Below, piece by piece: positions 53,527-62,417 of a stretch of 64,000 bases of DNA. The stretch is from Arthrobacter sp. C9C5 (GTDB lineage: Bacteria > Actinomycetota > Actinomycetes > Actinomycetales > Micrococcaceae), in NCBI RefSeq assembly GCF_013359735.1, contig NZ_JABFMX010000014.1:61449-125448 (forward strand). The letters run 5' to 3'. The position numbers and the translations under genes were made by a program. Below the pieces are notes generated by a model that saw only the letters and a program-made list of their open reading frames with translations, did no database searches and was not told the origin of the DNA. Within the stretch, counting starts at the first letter, position 1; every line of letters begins with the position of its first letter.

Positions 53527-56403
53527 GTGGCCAAGGTCCGCGTACATGAGCTTGCTAAAGAGCTCGGTATTACTTCCAAAGATGCAGTAACCAAACTGCA
53601 GGAACTGGGCGAATTCGTTCGCTCCGCCTCTTCCACCATTGAGGCCCCCGTTGTGCGGAAACTCCGCAACGCCTACCCCGACGCGCCTGCCGCTCCGAAG
53701 TCCGAAGCGCCCGCGTCCGCCCCCAAGGCCAGCCCCGCAGCGACACGACCGGCTCCCGCGCCGGCTCCGGCCGCGCCGAAGGCTGCTGAAACCAAGACTG
53801 AAGCCCCGGCTCCGTCGGCTCCCTCGGCTCCGGCCGAGGCGCCCGCAGCCGCGGCCCCCGCCGCCGCTCCGGCTGCTGAGGCCCCGGCGGCTCCTTCCGC
53901 CGGCGCCAAGCCCGGCGCACGTCCGGCACCGAAGGCTGAAACCCCGGCTGCTCCGGCACGCCAGGGCGGCTCGGCGCCGCGTCCGGGCGGACCCCGTCCC
54001 GGCAACAACCCGTTCGCCACGTCCCAGGGCATGCCCCGCGGCCGCGGCGGCGACAACGAACGCACCGCCCGTCCGGGCAACAACCCGTTCGCTCCTTCCC
54101 AGGGCATGCCGCGTCCGGGCGGAAGCCGCACCGAGGGCGAACGCCCCGGCGGCCCCCGTCCGGCAGCAGGCGCTGGTGGTCCCCGTCCGGGCGCACCCCG
54201 TCCGGCCGGCGCTGCCGGTGCACGTCCGGGCGCTCCGCGTCCGGCCGGCGCTCCCGGCGCCCGTCCCGGAGCCGGCGGAAACCGTCCGACTCCCGGCATG
54301 ATGCCTAACCGCACCGAACGTCCCGCACCTGCTGGTGCCGGCCGTCCCGGTGGCGGCGGCCGTGGCCCGGGCCGCCCGGGTGGCGCTCCCGGAACCGGTG
54401 CTCCCGGTGCCGGCGGCGGCGCTCCGGCCGGCGGTGGCTTCGGCAAGGGTGGCCGCGGTCGCGGTGGCACCCAGGGTGCCTTTGGCAAGGGCGGCGCAGG
54501 CCGCGGCAAGCAGCGCAAGTCGAAGCGTGCCAAGCGCCAGGAACTCGAGCAGATGAGTGCCCCGTCGCTGGGTGGCGTGAGCGTACCCCGCGGCGACGGC
54601 AACACCGTTGTCCGGCTCCGCCGCGGCTCGTCCATCACGGACTTCGCCGACAAGATCGAGGCAAACCCCGCCGCACTGGTGACGGTCCTCTTCCACCTCG
54701 GCGAAATGGCCACGGCCACGCAGTCGCTGGACGAGGAAACCTTTGCCCTGCTGGGCGAGGAGCTTGGCTACAAGCTTCAGGTCGTCTCGCCGGAGGACGA
54801 AGAGCGCGAGCTGCTCTCCGGCTTCGACATTGACTTCGAAGCAGAGCTGGAAGCCGAAGGCGACGAGGACCTTGAGGCACGTCCTCCGGTAGTCACCGTC
54901 ATGGGTCACGTTGACCACGGTAAGACCCGGCTGCTCGATGCCATCCGCAAGTCCGACGTCATGGCGGGCGAGCACGGCGGCATCACGCAGCACATCGGTG
55001 CGTACCAGGTCACGCACAACCACGAGGGCACCGATCGCAAGATCACCTTCATCGATACCCCGGGCCACGAGGCGTTCACCGCCATGCGTGCCCGTGGTGC
55101 GAAGGTCACCGACATCGCCATCCTCGTGGTCGCAGCGGACGACGGCGTTATGCCGCAGACCGTTGAAGCACTCAACCACGCCCAGGCGGCCAACGTGCCG
55201 ATCGTCGTGGCCGTGAACAAGATCGACAAGGAAGGCGCCAACCCGGACAAGGTCCGCGGCCAGCTGACCGAGTACGGCCTGGTTCCGGAAGAGTACGGTG
55301 GCGACACCATGTTCGTGGAGGTCTCTGCCCGCCAGAACCTCAACATCGACGAGCTGCTCGAGGCAGTCCTGCTCACCGCGGACGCTGCTCTGGACATGCG
55401 CGCCAACCCGAACAAGGACGCCCGCGGTATCGCGATCGAAGCCAACCTGGACAAGGGCCGCGGTTCCGTGGCCACCGTCCTGGTCCAGTCCGGTACGCTG
55501 CACGTCGGCGACACGATCGTGGCAGGCACGGCCCACGGCCGCGTCCGCGCCATGTTCGACGACGACGGCAGTGCGCTGACCGAGGCCGGCCCGTCCCGCC
55601 CCGTGCAGGTGCTGGGTCTGTCCAACGTCCCGCGCGCCGGTGACACCTTCTTCGTGACCGCTGACGAGCGCACCGCCCGCCAGATCGCCGAGAAGCGTGA
55701 AGCCGCAGACCGCAACGCCGCCCTGGCCAAGCGCCGCAAGCGCATCAGCCTGGAAGACTTCGACCAGGCCGTCGCCGAAGGCAAGATCGACACCCTCAAC
55801 CTCATCCTCAAGGGTGACGTGTCCGGTGCGGTTGAAGCCCTTGAGGACGCGCTGCTCAAGATCGACGTCGGCGAGGGTGTCCAGCTCCGCGTTATCCACC
55901 GCGGTGTCGGTGCGATCACGCAGAACGACGTCAACCTGGCAACGGTCGACTCCGCCGTCATCATCGGCTTCAACGTCAAGCCCGCCGAGCGGGTTGCCGA
56001 ACTGGCAGACCGCGAAGGCGTGGACATGCGCTTCTACTCCGTCATCTACGCAGCAATCGATGACATCGAAGCAGCCCTCAAGGGCATGCTCAAGCCGGAG
56101 TACGAAGAGGTCCAGCTTGGTACCGCCGAGGTCCGCGAAGTGTTCCGTTCTTCCAAGTTCGGCAACATTGCAGGCTCGATCGTCCGCTCCGGTGTTATCC
56201 GGCGCAACGCGAAGGCCCGTATCACCCGCGACGGCAAGATCATCGGCGACAACCTCACCGTTGAGACGCTCAAGCGCTTCAAGGACGACGCCACCGAGGT
56301 CCGCGCGGACTTCGAGTGTGGTATCGGTCTTGGCTCGTACAACGACATCAACGAAGGTGACATCATCGAGACCTTCGAGATGCGCGAAAAGCCGCGCGTC
56401 TAA
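53527..56403 (+). CDS. infB: Translation initiation factor IF-2
   Basis: A 958-aa GTPase that brings fMet-tRNA to the 30S and joins the subunits. The GTG start follows AGGAGAAAT. Order: IF2N domain (1-55, [20 protein letters not shown]), a low-complexity Ala/Pro/Gly/Arg region (about 55-345) with repeated PGNNPFA and [11 protein letters not shown] units, a second IF2N-like domain (about 370-440), the G domain with GHVDHGKT (about residue 460), DTPGHEAF and NKID, then domains II-IV ending FEMREKPRV. The Gly-Arg extension is longer than in E. coli but usual for actinobacteria. A mini-ORF relay lies just upstream. Confidence 0.97.
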   Translation: MAKVRVHELAKELGITSKDAVTKLQELGEFVRSASSTIEAPVVRKLRNAYPDAPAAPKSEAPASAPKASPAATRPAPAPAPAAPKAAETKTEAPAPSAPSAPAEAPAAAAPAAAPAAEAPAAPSAGAKPGARPAPKAETPAAPARQGGSAPRPGGPRPGNNPFATSQGMPRGRGGDNERTARPGNNPFAPSQGMPRPGGSRTEGERPGGPRPAAGAGGPRPGAPRPAGAAGARPGAPRPAGAPGARPGAGGNRPTPGMMPNRTERPAPAGAGRPGGGGRGPGRPGGAPGTGAPGAGGGAPAGGGFGKGGRGRGGTQGAFGKGGAGRGKQRKSKRAKRQELEQMSAPSLGGVSVPRGDGNTVVRLRRGSSITDFADKIEANPAALVTVLFHLGEMATATQSLDEETFALLGEELGYKLQVVSPEDEERELLSGFDIDFEAELEAEGDEDLEARPPVVTVMGHVDHGKTRLLDAIRKSDVMAGEHGGITQHIGAYQVTHNHEGTDRKITFIDTPGHEAFTAMRARGAKVTDIAILVVAADDGVMPQTVEALNHAQAANVPIVVAVNKIDKEGANPDKVRGQLTEYGLVPEEYGGDTMFVEVSARQNLNIDELLEAVLLTADAALDMRANPNKDARGIAIEANLDKGRGSVATVLVQSGTLHVGDTIVAGTAHGRVRAMFDDDGSALTEAGPSRPVQVLGLSNVPRAGDTFFVTADERTARQIAEKREAADRNAALAKRRKRISLEDFDQAVAEGKIDTLNLILKGDVSGAVEALEDALLKIDVGEGVQLRVIHRGVGAITQNDVNLATVDSAVIIGFNVKPAERVAELADREGVDMRFYSVIYAAIDDIEAALKGMLKPEYEEVQLGTAEVREVFRSSKFGNIAGSIVRSGVIRRNAKARITRDGKIIGDNLTVETLKRFKDDATEVRADFECGIGLGSYNDINEGDIIETFEMREKPRV

Positions 56404-56420
56404 GGTGTTGCTTCGAGGGT

Positions 56421-56539
56421 GGGGCCGTCGGAATCTTTCCGGCGGCCCCGCCCCTACGCTGGGCGGCAATGGATCTGCGATCCATTGCCGCCCAGCTTCG
56501 GCAGGCCCGATGCCACTCCCAGGCCGCCGGAAAGATTCC
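56421..56539. repeat. Nested palindromic element between infB and rbfA
   Basis: Three structures share this stretch. GGGGCCGTCGGAA/TTCCGGCGGCCCC (56421-56449) forms a hairpin. GCTGGGCGGCAATGGATC with its exact complement (56458-56496) makes an 18-bp stem with a TGC loop. GGAATCTTTCCGGCGGCC (56430-56447) is exactly complementary to 56522-56539, so the first hairpin and this long-range stem exclude each other. It may be a terminator with an alternative fold or a composite mobile repeat. Confidence 0.75.
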
Positions 56540-56643
56540 AACGGGAGTCCGTCGTTGACTCACCGTAGTGCGTGGCAGAAAACTGAAACGAGCGACCCCG
56601 CCCAACAGGCGCCGTCGTACATCCAATTTTTTTAGGAGTGGAA

Positions 56644-57153
56644 ATGGCTGATCCCGCACGGGCTGCCAAGTTGGCGCAGCGGATTAAGGTTGTCGTCGCT
56701 GAGGCTTTGGGCCGGAGGGTGAAGGATCCCCGGTTGGAAGGCGTCACGGTGACCGACGCGCGTGTGACCAATGATCTGCAGCATGCGACCGTCTACTACA
56801 CCGTCTTCGGCGACGAGGTGGCCCAGGCCGACGCTGCCAAGGGGCTGGAGAAGGCGAAGGGTGTGCTGCGCCAGGAAGTCGGCCGGAACATCACCGTCCG
56901 GTTGACGCCGACGCTGGAATTCGTGGCCGACCAGATCCCCGTGGTGGCCTCGAACCTCGAGGAACTGCTGCGCGAAGCCAAGAAGCGCGACGCCGAGGTT
57001 GCGGCCCTGGCTGCCAGCGCCAAGCACGCTGGCGACGCCGATCCGTACAAGAGCGACATCCCTGAGGACGTCGAGCTCGACGAAGACGACTTCGACGAAG
57101 AGGATACTGACCTCAGCGCCGGCGGCGAGGTCGACGAGGACAGCAACAAGTAA
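56644..57153 (+). CDS. rbfA: 30S ribosome-binding factor A
   Basis: A 169-aa protein for late 30S maturation. The ATG after TAGGAGTGGAA is used; an in-frame GTG two codons earlier is less likely. The KH-like core reads RAAKLAQRIKVVVAEALGRR, then VKDPRLEGVTVTDARVTND and VRLTPTLEFVADQIP. The C-terminal 45 residues are an acidic tail (DEDDFDEEDTD), longer than in enteric homologues. A terminator hairpin follows closely, so it ends the infB-rbfA unit. Confidence 0.96.
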   Translation: MADPARAAKLAQRIKVVVAEALGRRVKDPRLEGVTVTDARVTNDLQHATVYYTVFGDEVAQADAAKGLEKAKGVLRQEVGRNITVRLTPTLEFVADQIPVVASNLEELLREAKKRDAEVAALAASAKHAGDADPYKSDIPEDVELDEDDFDEEDTDLSAGGEVDEDSNK

Positions 57154-57165
57154 ACCCAGCACCGC

Positions 57166-57205
57166 CAGAACTGGCCGGACCCGGAAACGGGCCCGGCCAG
57201 TTCTG
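57166..57205 (+). terminator. Hairpin terminator after rbfA
   Basis: CAGAACTGGCCGG-A-CCCG pairs with CGGG-C-CCGGCCAGTTCTG with one internal A-C mismatch and a GAAA loop. It begins about a dozen bases after the rbfA stop and is followed by TGTGTCT. Confidence 0.8.
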
Positions 57206-57307
57206 TGTCTGCCGGGGCTCCGGGGGACTTTGGACTCTATGCCCGGTCCTGGCCCGAGCGTCCCATGGAGGCATGACTGCGGGCGAGTGGAACGGCGGCG
57301 ACCGGCC

Positions 57308-57757
57308 GTGACTACGGCGCTGCTCAAGTGCCCCCAGTGCGGCACGACAAACCGCATACCTTCCGTGGCGGCCGGGCACCCGCGCTGCGGAAAGTGCCGC
57401 CGGGACCTGCCATGGATTGTCGAGGCCGGCGACGCCGACTTTGCCGCCGTCGCGGAGCAGTCCCCGGTGCCCGCCCTCGTCGACTTCTGGGCGGCGTGGT
57501 GCGGCCCGTGCCGGATGGTCAGCCCGGTGCTGGACAAACTGGCGCAGGAACGGGCCGGCCGGGTCAAGCTCGTCAAGGTGGATGTGGACAAGTCCCCGGA
57601 GCTGTCCCGGCGCTTCGATGTGCAGGCGATTCCCACCATGCTGCTGATCGCCAATGGCAAGGTCGTGGCACGGCAGGCGGGAGCCCCGCCGGCCGCCGCC
57701 CTGCGCAGCTGGCTGGACGGTGCGCTGGCAGCCCGGCCCGAAGGGAGCAAGCAATGA
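57308..57757 (+). CDS. Thioredoxin 2-like protein with N-terminal zinc ribbon
   Basis: A 149-aa protein. A GTG start gives VTTALLKCPQCGTTNRIP; the longer frame upstream runs into the terminator and is rejected. The N-terminal CPQC and CGKC pairs (residues 8-11 and about 29-32) form a zinc site, as in thioredoxin 2. The thioredoxin domain has the active site FWAAWCGPCRMVSP (about residue 70) and the cis-Pro in QAIPTMLLI. It reduces disulphides in the cytoplasm. Its stop overlaps the next ATG by four bases, so it is coupled to the Trypco1 gene. Confidence 0.88.
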   Translation: MTTALLKCPQCGTTNRIPSVAAGHPRCGKCRRDLPWIVEAGDADFAAVAEQSPVPALVDFWAAWCGPCRMVSPVLDKLAQERAGRVKLVKVDVDKSPELSRRFDVQAIPTMLLIANGKVVARQAGAPPAAALRSWLDGALAARPEGSKQ

Positions 57758-58101
57758 CCGAAATCCTGCGCTACGAGGTCGGGTCGGGAACGGTGCTGGT
57801 GGAGGTCGAGGAAGGCAGCTTCGGCGTCGAACGGCCGGCCCGCAACGAACTCGGCATCCTCGACGCCGGCCGGCGGCTTGAAGACGCCCTTGCCGCGGTG
57901 AGGCCGGCAGCCAGGGCCGCTGCAGACGTGATGAGGGAGCTCGCCCCCGAACATCTGGAACTTCAATTCGGGGTGAAGCTGGCCGGCGAAGCGGGGGCCA
58001 TCATCGCGAGGAACTGCTCCGAGGGGCACTTCATCGTCAAGATGTCCTTCACCGCGGCGCCGGCGCCGCTGCCGTTGCCGGAAGACGAAATCCGGCTTTG
58101 A
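57754..58101 (+). CDS. Trypsin-co-occurring domain 1 (Trypco1, CU044_2847-like) protein
   Basis: A 115-aa protein consisting of one Trypco1 domain: a VLVEVEEGSFGV strand, a helical middle (LEDALAAVRPAARAAADVMR) and the family-typical LELQFGVKLAGEAGAIIA followed by FIVKMSFTAA. The match is from memory of the family pattern. Trypco1 domains occur with trypsin-like peptidases and NTPases in predicted bacterial conflict or signalling systems, and are thought to be recognition or effector-adaptor modules. No peptidase or NTPase gene is nearby, and it is paired with a thioredoxin instead. Confidence 0.7.
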   Translation: MTEILRYEVGSGTVLVEVEEGSFGVERPARNELGILDAGRRLEDALAAVRPAARAAADVMRELAPEHLELQFGVKLAGEAGAIIARNCSEGHFIVKMSFTAAPAPLPLPEDEIRL

Positions 58102-58139
58102 GCCGGTTACCCTGATCCGGATCCGCCGGCGTCGCTGCC

Positions 58140-58337
58140 TCAGCGCCGCCGTCGGGCGCCCAGGCCGCCCAGCAGCGGGGAGCCCATCCCCAGCAGGAAG
58201 CCGAAGTCATACCAGTTGCCCGCCCGCCCCATGTTGTAGAACGGGAACTCCCGCCAGGCCCCGAAGACGTGGGCGATCAGCACAATCCAGGCCGTGAGCC
58301 CGTTCCAGATGCCCCACAACAAGTCCTGCCACCACAT
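58140..58337 (-). CDS. Small membrane protein (65 aa)
   Basis: A short protein with one or two membrane helices: LLWGIWNGLTAWIVLIAHVF (about residues 6-25) and FGFLLGMGSPLLGGLG near the end, then a basic tail ARRRR. A strong GGGAGGAGG site precedes the ATG, which supports translation. The order W-F-Y rich helix, NMGRAGNWYDFGF, Gly-rich helix is seen in small actinobacterial proteins of unknown function. It is convergent with the Trypco1 gene and followed upstream by an aminotransferase gene on the same strand. Confidence 0.65.
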   Translation of the reverse strand: MWWQDLLWGIWNGLTAWIVLIAHVFGAWREFPFYNMGRAGNWYDFGFLLGMGSPLLGGLGARRRR

Positions 58338-58431
58338 CAGGTCCTCCTCCCAGGCCAGCCGCGCACCCGCCGTGAATCCGCCCGCACCCGCGTTTGGTCA
58401 GGCTACTGCCTGGCGCGCCCGGGCGGTAGGA

Positions 58432-59604
58432 CTAGACGGCCCGGTCGCGGGCGGGAAGCCGGCCCAGGCCCTCCACGAGCTCCGCCTGGCTGCCGCACAG
58501 GGCAATCCGGATCCAGCCTTCGCCGATTGAGCCGAATGCGGTGCCCGGGGCGAAGGACACCCCGGAGTCTGCGAGGAAGCGGCGCACCCAGGCCCGTACG
58601 TCGCCGCCGCTGACATGCGAGACGTCGGCCCAGAGGTAGAAGGCGCCCTGCGCGGTGAGGAACGGGATGCTCTTGGACTCCAGCACGGCGGAGGCGGCGT
58701 CCCGGTTGGCCCGGTAGTGCGCGTGGGCGTGGCTGACGTAGTCCTGCGGGCCGGTCAGGGCTGCCAGCGCGGCATATTGCGAGGGCGACGCGACGCAGGA
58801 AACGATCGCCTCCATCACGTTGTTCATTTGCTGCTCGATCCCCGGCGGGCAGATTAGCGCGCCGATCCGCAGCCCGGTAAGCCCGTAGGTCTTGGACAGG
58901 GTCAGGGAGGTGAACACCCGGGCCTCACCGGGAACATCGCTGTCGAAGCGGGCCGGGCTGACGTGCGGGACGTCGTAGGTGAAGGCCTCGTAGCACTCGT
59001 CCGAGATGATCCAGAGATCGTGCCGCCGGGCCAGCTCCACCAGGCTGCGGGTGAGTTCCTCGCCCAGCACGGCCCCGAGCGGGTTGGACGGGGAATTGAG
59101 GATCAGGACCTTGGTCCGCGGCGTGATCAGCGCCTCGATGTCTTCGATCCGCGGCTGGAAGTCGTGGTCCGGGTAGAGCGGGTATTCGACCGGAACGGCA
59201 TGCAGCAGGCTGGACGTCATCGCAAACGTCGGGTAGCCCGGATTAGGGATCAGGATCTCGTCGCCGGGGGAGAGCAGCAAGGTCATGGCGAAGTGCAGGC
59301 CCTGCTGCGCGCCGTCGACGACGTACACCCGTTCGGCGCCGACCGGCGTCGCATTGTGCTCGCGGAACCGCGCCGCGAAGGCTTCCCGCAGCGCCGGAAT
59401 GCCGGCGTTGGGGGTGTAGTTGGTCTCGTCCCGGTCCAGGCAGGCCATCCCAGCCTCGAGGATGTGCCGGGGGAGCGCGAAGCCCGGCTCGCCGATGCTC
59501 AGCACGATCGCGCCGGGGGTGTGCCAGGCGGCCTCGGTGATTTCGCGGATCTGGTTGACGGGAACGTCGCGGACGTGGGCTGCAAGCTCGGGCATGTCTG
59601 CCAT
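58432..59604 (-). CDS. Class I/II aminotransferase
   Basis: A 390-aa PLP enzyme. The cofactor-binding Lys is in TSLTLSKTYGLTGLRIG (about residue 230), and the family blocks NPGYPTFAM, LILNSPSNPLGAVLGE and ISDECYEAFTYD are all present. The frame is much longer upstream because it runs across truB on the other strand; the start MADMPELAAHVR (or the ATG three codons later, which has AGGATGG) is taken. It transfers amino groups between an amino acid and a 2-oxo acid; the Glu/Asp specificity group is likely but not certain. It is divergent from truB. Confidence 0.9.
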   Translation of the reverse strand: MADMPELAAHVRDVPVNQIREITEAAWHTPGAIVLSIGEPGFALPRHILEAGMACLDRDETNYTPNAGIPALREAFAARFREHNATPVGAERVYVVDGAQQGLHFAMTLLLSPGDEILIPNPGYPTFAMTSSLLHAVPVEYPLYPDHDFQPRIEDIEALITPRTKVLILNSPSNPLGAVLGEELTRSLVELARRHDLWIISDECYEAFTYDVPHVSPARFDSDVPGEARVFTSLTLSKTYGLTGLRIGALICPPGIEQQMNNVMEAIVSCVASPSQYAALAALTGPQDYVSHAHAHYRANRDAASAVLESKSIPFLTAQGAFYLWADVSHVSGGDVRAWVRRFLADSGVSFAPGTAFGSIGEGWIRIALCGSQAELVEGLGRLPARDRAV

Positions 59605-59676
59605 CCTAGCCGTGGTCGGCGGCCAGGCCCGGGCGTCCGCGCCGGGGGCCGTCCCGGCGCGGATATACTGGGAGGC

Positions 59677-60642
59677 GTGCTTTCTGGACTGGTAATAGTG
59701 GACAAGCCGCAAGGCTGGACCAGCCACGATGTGGTTGGACGGATGCGGCGGATCGCCGGTACCCGAAAGGTGGGCCACGCCGGAACCCTGGACCCCATGG
59801 CAACCGGGGTGCTGGTGCTCGGCATCAACAAGGCGACCCGCCTGCTGACCTACATAGTGGGGACCTCCAAGACCTACACCGCCACCATCCGCCTTGGCGA
59901 GTCGACCGTCACGGACGACGCCGAAGGTGAGGTCACCGCTACCCGCAGTGCCGCCGCGGTCACCGAGGAAGGCGTCCGGGCCGGCGTCGCCGCCCTGACC
60001 GGCGAGATCCAGCAGGTTCCCAGCAGCGTCAGTGCCATCAAGGTCAACGGCGAACGTGCCTACGCCCGCGTCCGCTCCGGCGAAGATGTCAAGCTCGCCG
60101 CACGGCCTGTGACGATCCACCGCTTCGACATCCACGAACTCCGCCGCACGCAGGACGGCGAAGCCCTGGACTTGGACGTGACCGTGGAGTGTTCCTCCGG
60201 CACGTACATCCGTGCCCTCGCCCGGGATCTCGGCGAGGCCCTCGGTGTTGGCGGCCACCTCACCGCCCTGCGCCGGACCCAGGTGGGCCCCTACAGCCTG
60301 GAGCAGGCGCGCACCCTGGAGCAGCTGGCCGAGGAATTGGACGTCCTGGAGATGTCGCAGGCAGCCCGGGCGCTGATGCCCAACCGGGAGCTGACCGCGG
60401 AAGAAACGACGGAACTGTCCTTCGGCCGCAGGATCGCGGCGGGTGCCGCTGCCGGCACGCCGGATGCCGCAACGCCGGAGAAGCCTGCGGCCGCGTTCGC
60501 GCCCGACGGCTCGCTCGTGGCGCTGCTGGCCGACGCCGGAAGTTATGCCAAGCCCGTGCTGGTCTTCGCGCCGGACAATGAAAAACCGGCCGCCGGGAAG
60601 ACTGCCGCCGTGAAGCCTTCCTCCGCAGAGCCGGCGGGCTAG
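59677..60642 (+). CDS. truB: tRNA pseudouridine(55) synthase
   Basis: A 321-aa enzyme that makes pseudouridine 55 in the T loop of tRNAs. The start is a GTG (LSGLVIVDKPQGWTSHDVV) with GGGAGG directly before. The catalytic Asp is in GHAGTLDPMATGVLVLG (about residue 42). KTYTATIRLGESTVTDDAEG and SGTYIRALARDLGEALG are further family blocks. A C-terminal extension is rich in Ala, Lys and Pro. TATACT lies at 59664-59669, so the transcript may start at or very near the GTG. Confidence 0.96.
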   Translation: MLSGLVIVDKPQGWTSHDVVGRMRRIAGTRKVGHAGTLDPMATGVLVLGINKATRLLTYIVGTSKTYTATIRLGESTVTDDAEGEVTATRSAAAVTEEGVRAGVAALTGEIQQVPSSVSAIKVNGERAYARVRSGEDVKLAARPVTIHRFDIHELRRTQDGEALDLDVTVECSSGTYIRALARDLGEALGVGGHLTALRRTQVGPYSLEQARTLEQLAEELDVLEMSQAARALMPNRELTAEETTELSFGRRIAAGAAAGTPDAATPEKPAAAFAPDGSLVALLADAGSYAKPVLVFAPDNEKPAAGKTAAVKPSSAEPAG

Positions 60643-60644
60643 CC

Positions 60645-60998
60645 GTGGACGCGTATTTCTACATCATCCTGGTCGTGGGGCTGCTCTCCACCCTCCTTTG
60701 CGTCGGTGCCGGCATCCTGAAGAAGGCCCCGAACGATGCGACGATCCTCTCGGTGGCCGCCGTCGAATTGTCCCTGCTGGTCTATCTGGTGGGATCGATT
60801 GTCCGGGTCGCGTCGGGGGAGCGCATCGCGGGGGAGCCCTGGGAGTTTTGGGGTTACCTTGTCACGGCACTGATGCTGCCGGTCGGCGCGGTGTACTGGG
60901 CCATCCTGGAACGCACGCGGTGGAGCAATTTCGTGCTGGCGGCTGTCGGCGTCACCGCGCTGGTGATGGCGGCCCGAATGAACCAGATCTGGTACTGA
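60645..60998 (+). CDS. Four-helix membrane protein (117 aa)
   Basis: A small integral membrane protein with helices at about 5-24, 37-58, 68-90 and 95-112. It starts at a GTG three bases after the truB stop, so it is co-transcribed with truB. No motif beyond the helices is visible. A related small membrane gene follows. Homologues without function are known beside truB in Micrococcaceae as far as I recall; I can give no role. Confidence 0.65.
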   Translation: MDAYFYIILVVGLLSTLLCVGAGILKKAPNDATILSVAAVELSLLVYLVGSIVRVASGERIAGEPWEFWGYLVTALMLPVGAVYWAILERTRWSNFVLAAVGVTALVMAARMNQIWY

Positions 60999-61020
60999 CG
61001 TGGAAGAGGCAAAGAAGAAC

Positions 61021-61551
61021 ATGACGGCTTCACAGCAGGACACTGGCGGCGACGCCGGGACCGCAGGCGGGACCTCCGCCGGGACCCCGACCGAAACCGC
61101 CGCCGGGCAGCCGACCGAAACCGCCACCGGCGCCGCCCGCCAGGCGTCGAAGGATACCCGCAACACCGGCCCCGGCCGGCTGCTGATTGCCGTCTACGCT
61201 GTGTTCGCGCTCTCGGCAACCGCCCGGGCCGGGTACCAGATCGTCACCAAGTTCTCCGAGGCACCGCTTGCCTACCTGCTGTCCGCCTTCGCCGCCGTCG
61301 TCTACATTGTGGCGACCGTGTCCCTCGCGAAGGCCGGCCGGACCTGGTTCAAGGTGTCCGTGACCGCCGTGCTGGTCGAGCTGATCGGTGTCTTGGTAGT
61401 CGGAGCGCTCAGCCTCTTTGATGCTGTCAACTTCCCGCACGAGACGGTTTGGTCCTTGTTTGGACGCGGCTACGGCTTCATCCCGCTGCTGCTGCCGATC
61501 CTTGGCCTCATCTGGCTCTACCGCCGCCGTCCCGCCCCCAAGCGGGCCTGA
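61021..61551 (+). CDS. Membrane protein with low-complexity N-terminus (176 aa)
   Basis: The first 50 residues are Thr-Gly-Ala rich and repeated (GTSAGTPTETAAGQPTETAT), followed by four membrane helices (about 58-78, 88-108, 118-138, 150-168) and a basic end. The chosen ATG has AAGAAG in front; a GTG seven codons earlier is also open. It follows the four-helix protein by about 20 bases and probably forms one unit with it. I do not recognise the family. Confidence 0.6.
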   Translation: MTASQQDTGGDAGTAGGTSAGTPTETAAGQPTETATGAARQASKDTRNTGPGRLLIAVYAVFALSATARAGYQIVTKFSEAPLAYLLSAFAAVVYIVATVSLAKAGRTWFKVSVTAVLVELIGVLVVGALSLFDAVNFPHETVWSLFGRGYGFIPLLLPILGLIWLYRRRPAPKRA

Positions 61552-61620
61552 CAAAGCCTTCCGCCCAAGCCATCTAGCCCCGACGAGGGGCCATTGGTCG
61601 TGCCCCGGCGGCGTCCAATA

Positions 61621-61657
61621 GTAAGCAAACTTGCCAAATGCATAGTAAGCATGCTTA
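61621..61657. promoter_or_regulatory. MarR-type operator pair
   Basis: TAAGCATGCTTA (61646-61657) is a perfect 12-bp palindrome, and GTAAG-CAAA-CTTGC (61621-61634) is an imperfect second one with the same half-site. Such paired sites with TAAGCN-type halves are typical of MarR family regulators, and the marR gene begins about 70-150 bases on. Autorepression is likely. Confidence 0.55.
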
Positions 61658-61726
61658 TTGTAGGACCGGAGTGCGGATGGTGATAGCCGCGCACCGACGT
61701 TTGTCCACCGGAGCGAGGGAGGCATC

Positions 61727-61810
61727 ATGAGCATTGTGAACGCCGTTCCCCGAGCAACATGGGAACCGAGAAGAGCAGGCAAGGGGCGCCGGGCCGGGTG
61801 CCGCGGATGA
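61727..61810 (+). CDS. Possible 27-aa leader peptide of the MarR gene
   Basis: This ORF encodes MSIVNAVPRATWEPRRAGKG followed by RRAGCRG and has the best ribosome-binding site in the region (GCGAGGGAGGCATC). Its stop overlaps the ATG of the MarR gene (MSQGPDTN) as ATGA. Six of its 27 residues are Arg. Translation of the regulator may depend on it. It could also be a chance ORF; no homology is known. Confidence 0.4.
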   Translation: MSIVNAVPRATWEPRRAGKGRRAGCRG

Positions 61811-62262
61811 GCCAGGGCCCCGACACTAATCCGGATACCAATCCAGACACTAAGAAGTGGCGGACGGATCAGCTTTTGTCCATGGCCGCGCGGGTGGTAG
61901 AGCGGCGCAAGGACCAGGCCTTGGCCGCGCTGGGCCTGACTCATGCCGCCGTGATCGCCCTTCAAGGCTTGGCCGGGGGACCATTGAACCAGGAGCAGCT
62001 GGCGCGCCGGATCGCGGTCCAGAGCCAGTCCCTGGGAAAGGTGCTTGGCCGGCTCGAGGAGGCGGGCCTCGTCACGCGAACCAAGGACCGGCGCGACCGC
62101 CGCCAGTTCTCCGTGGCCCTGACGACATCGGGCAGTGCGGCGCTGGCGACTGCGCATCAGATCGAGCGCGACGCGCTTCCCGAGGACTTGGAGGGCTGGA
62201 CCACGCTGCAGCAGGATTTGGCCAGGATACTGGCCGCCTTCGAGGTCCCGGGCCGATACTGA
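61807..62262 (+). CDS. MarR-family transcriptional regulator
   Basis: A 151-aa winged-helix regulator if it starts at the ATG in the leader-peptide stop. A longer form from the ATG at 61759 is possible. The HTH is in LNQEQLARRIAVQSQSLGKV, then LGRLEEAGLVTRTKDRRDRRQF, whose DRR wing is typical of MarR. Helices at both ends form the dimer (about residues 8-45 and 105-150). No neighbouring transporter or enzyme gene is on the same strand, so the target is probably distant or the gene itself. Palindromic sites lie upstream. Confidence 0.88.
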   Translation: MSQGPDTNPDTNPDTKKWRTDQLLSMAARVVERRKDQALAALGLTHAAVIALQGLAGGPLNQEQLARRIAVQSQSLGKVLGRLEEAGLVTRTKDRRDRRQFSVALTTSGSAALATAHQIERDALPEDLEGWTTLQQDLARILAAFEVPGRY

Positions 62263-62417
62263 GCGCTGGCCGGTCCTGAGCGCTGGCCGGTTCTGCGGGG
62301 ACACCCTGCTGTGATCGGCTGAGCCTCTTACCGGCCGGCCTCACGGCCTAAGCATTCGTTCGACGGCGGAGTCGGTGGCGTTAGCGCCACGTGGCGCCGC
62401 CGTCGTCGTTGCCGGTG

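Noticed and set aside
53446..56541. 1031-codon open frame antisense to infB
   Set aside because: infB is certain in this place; the antisense frame encodes only Gly-Arg-Ser repeats mirrored from the IF2 low-complexity region.
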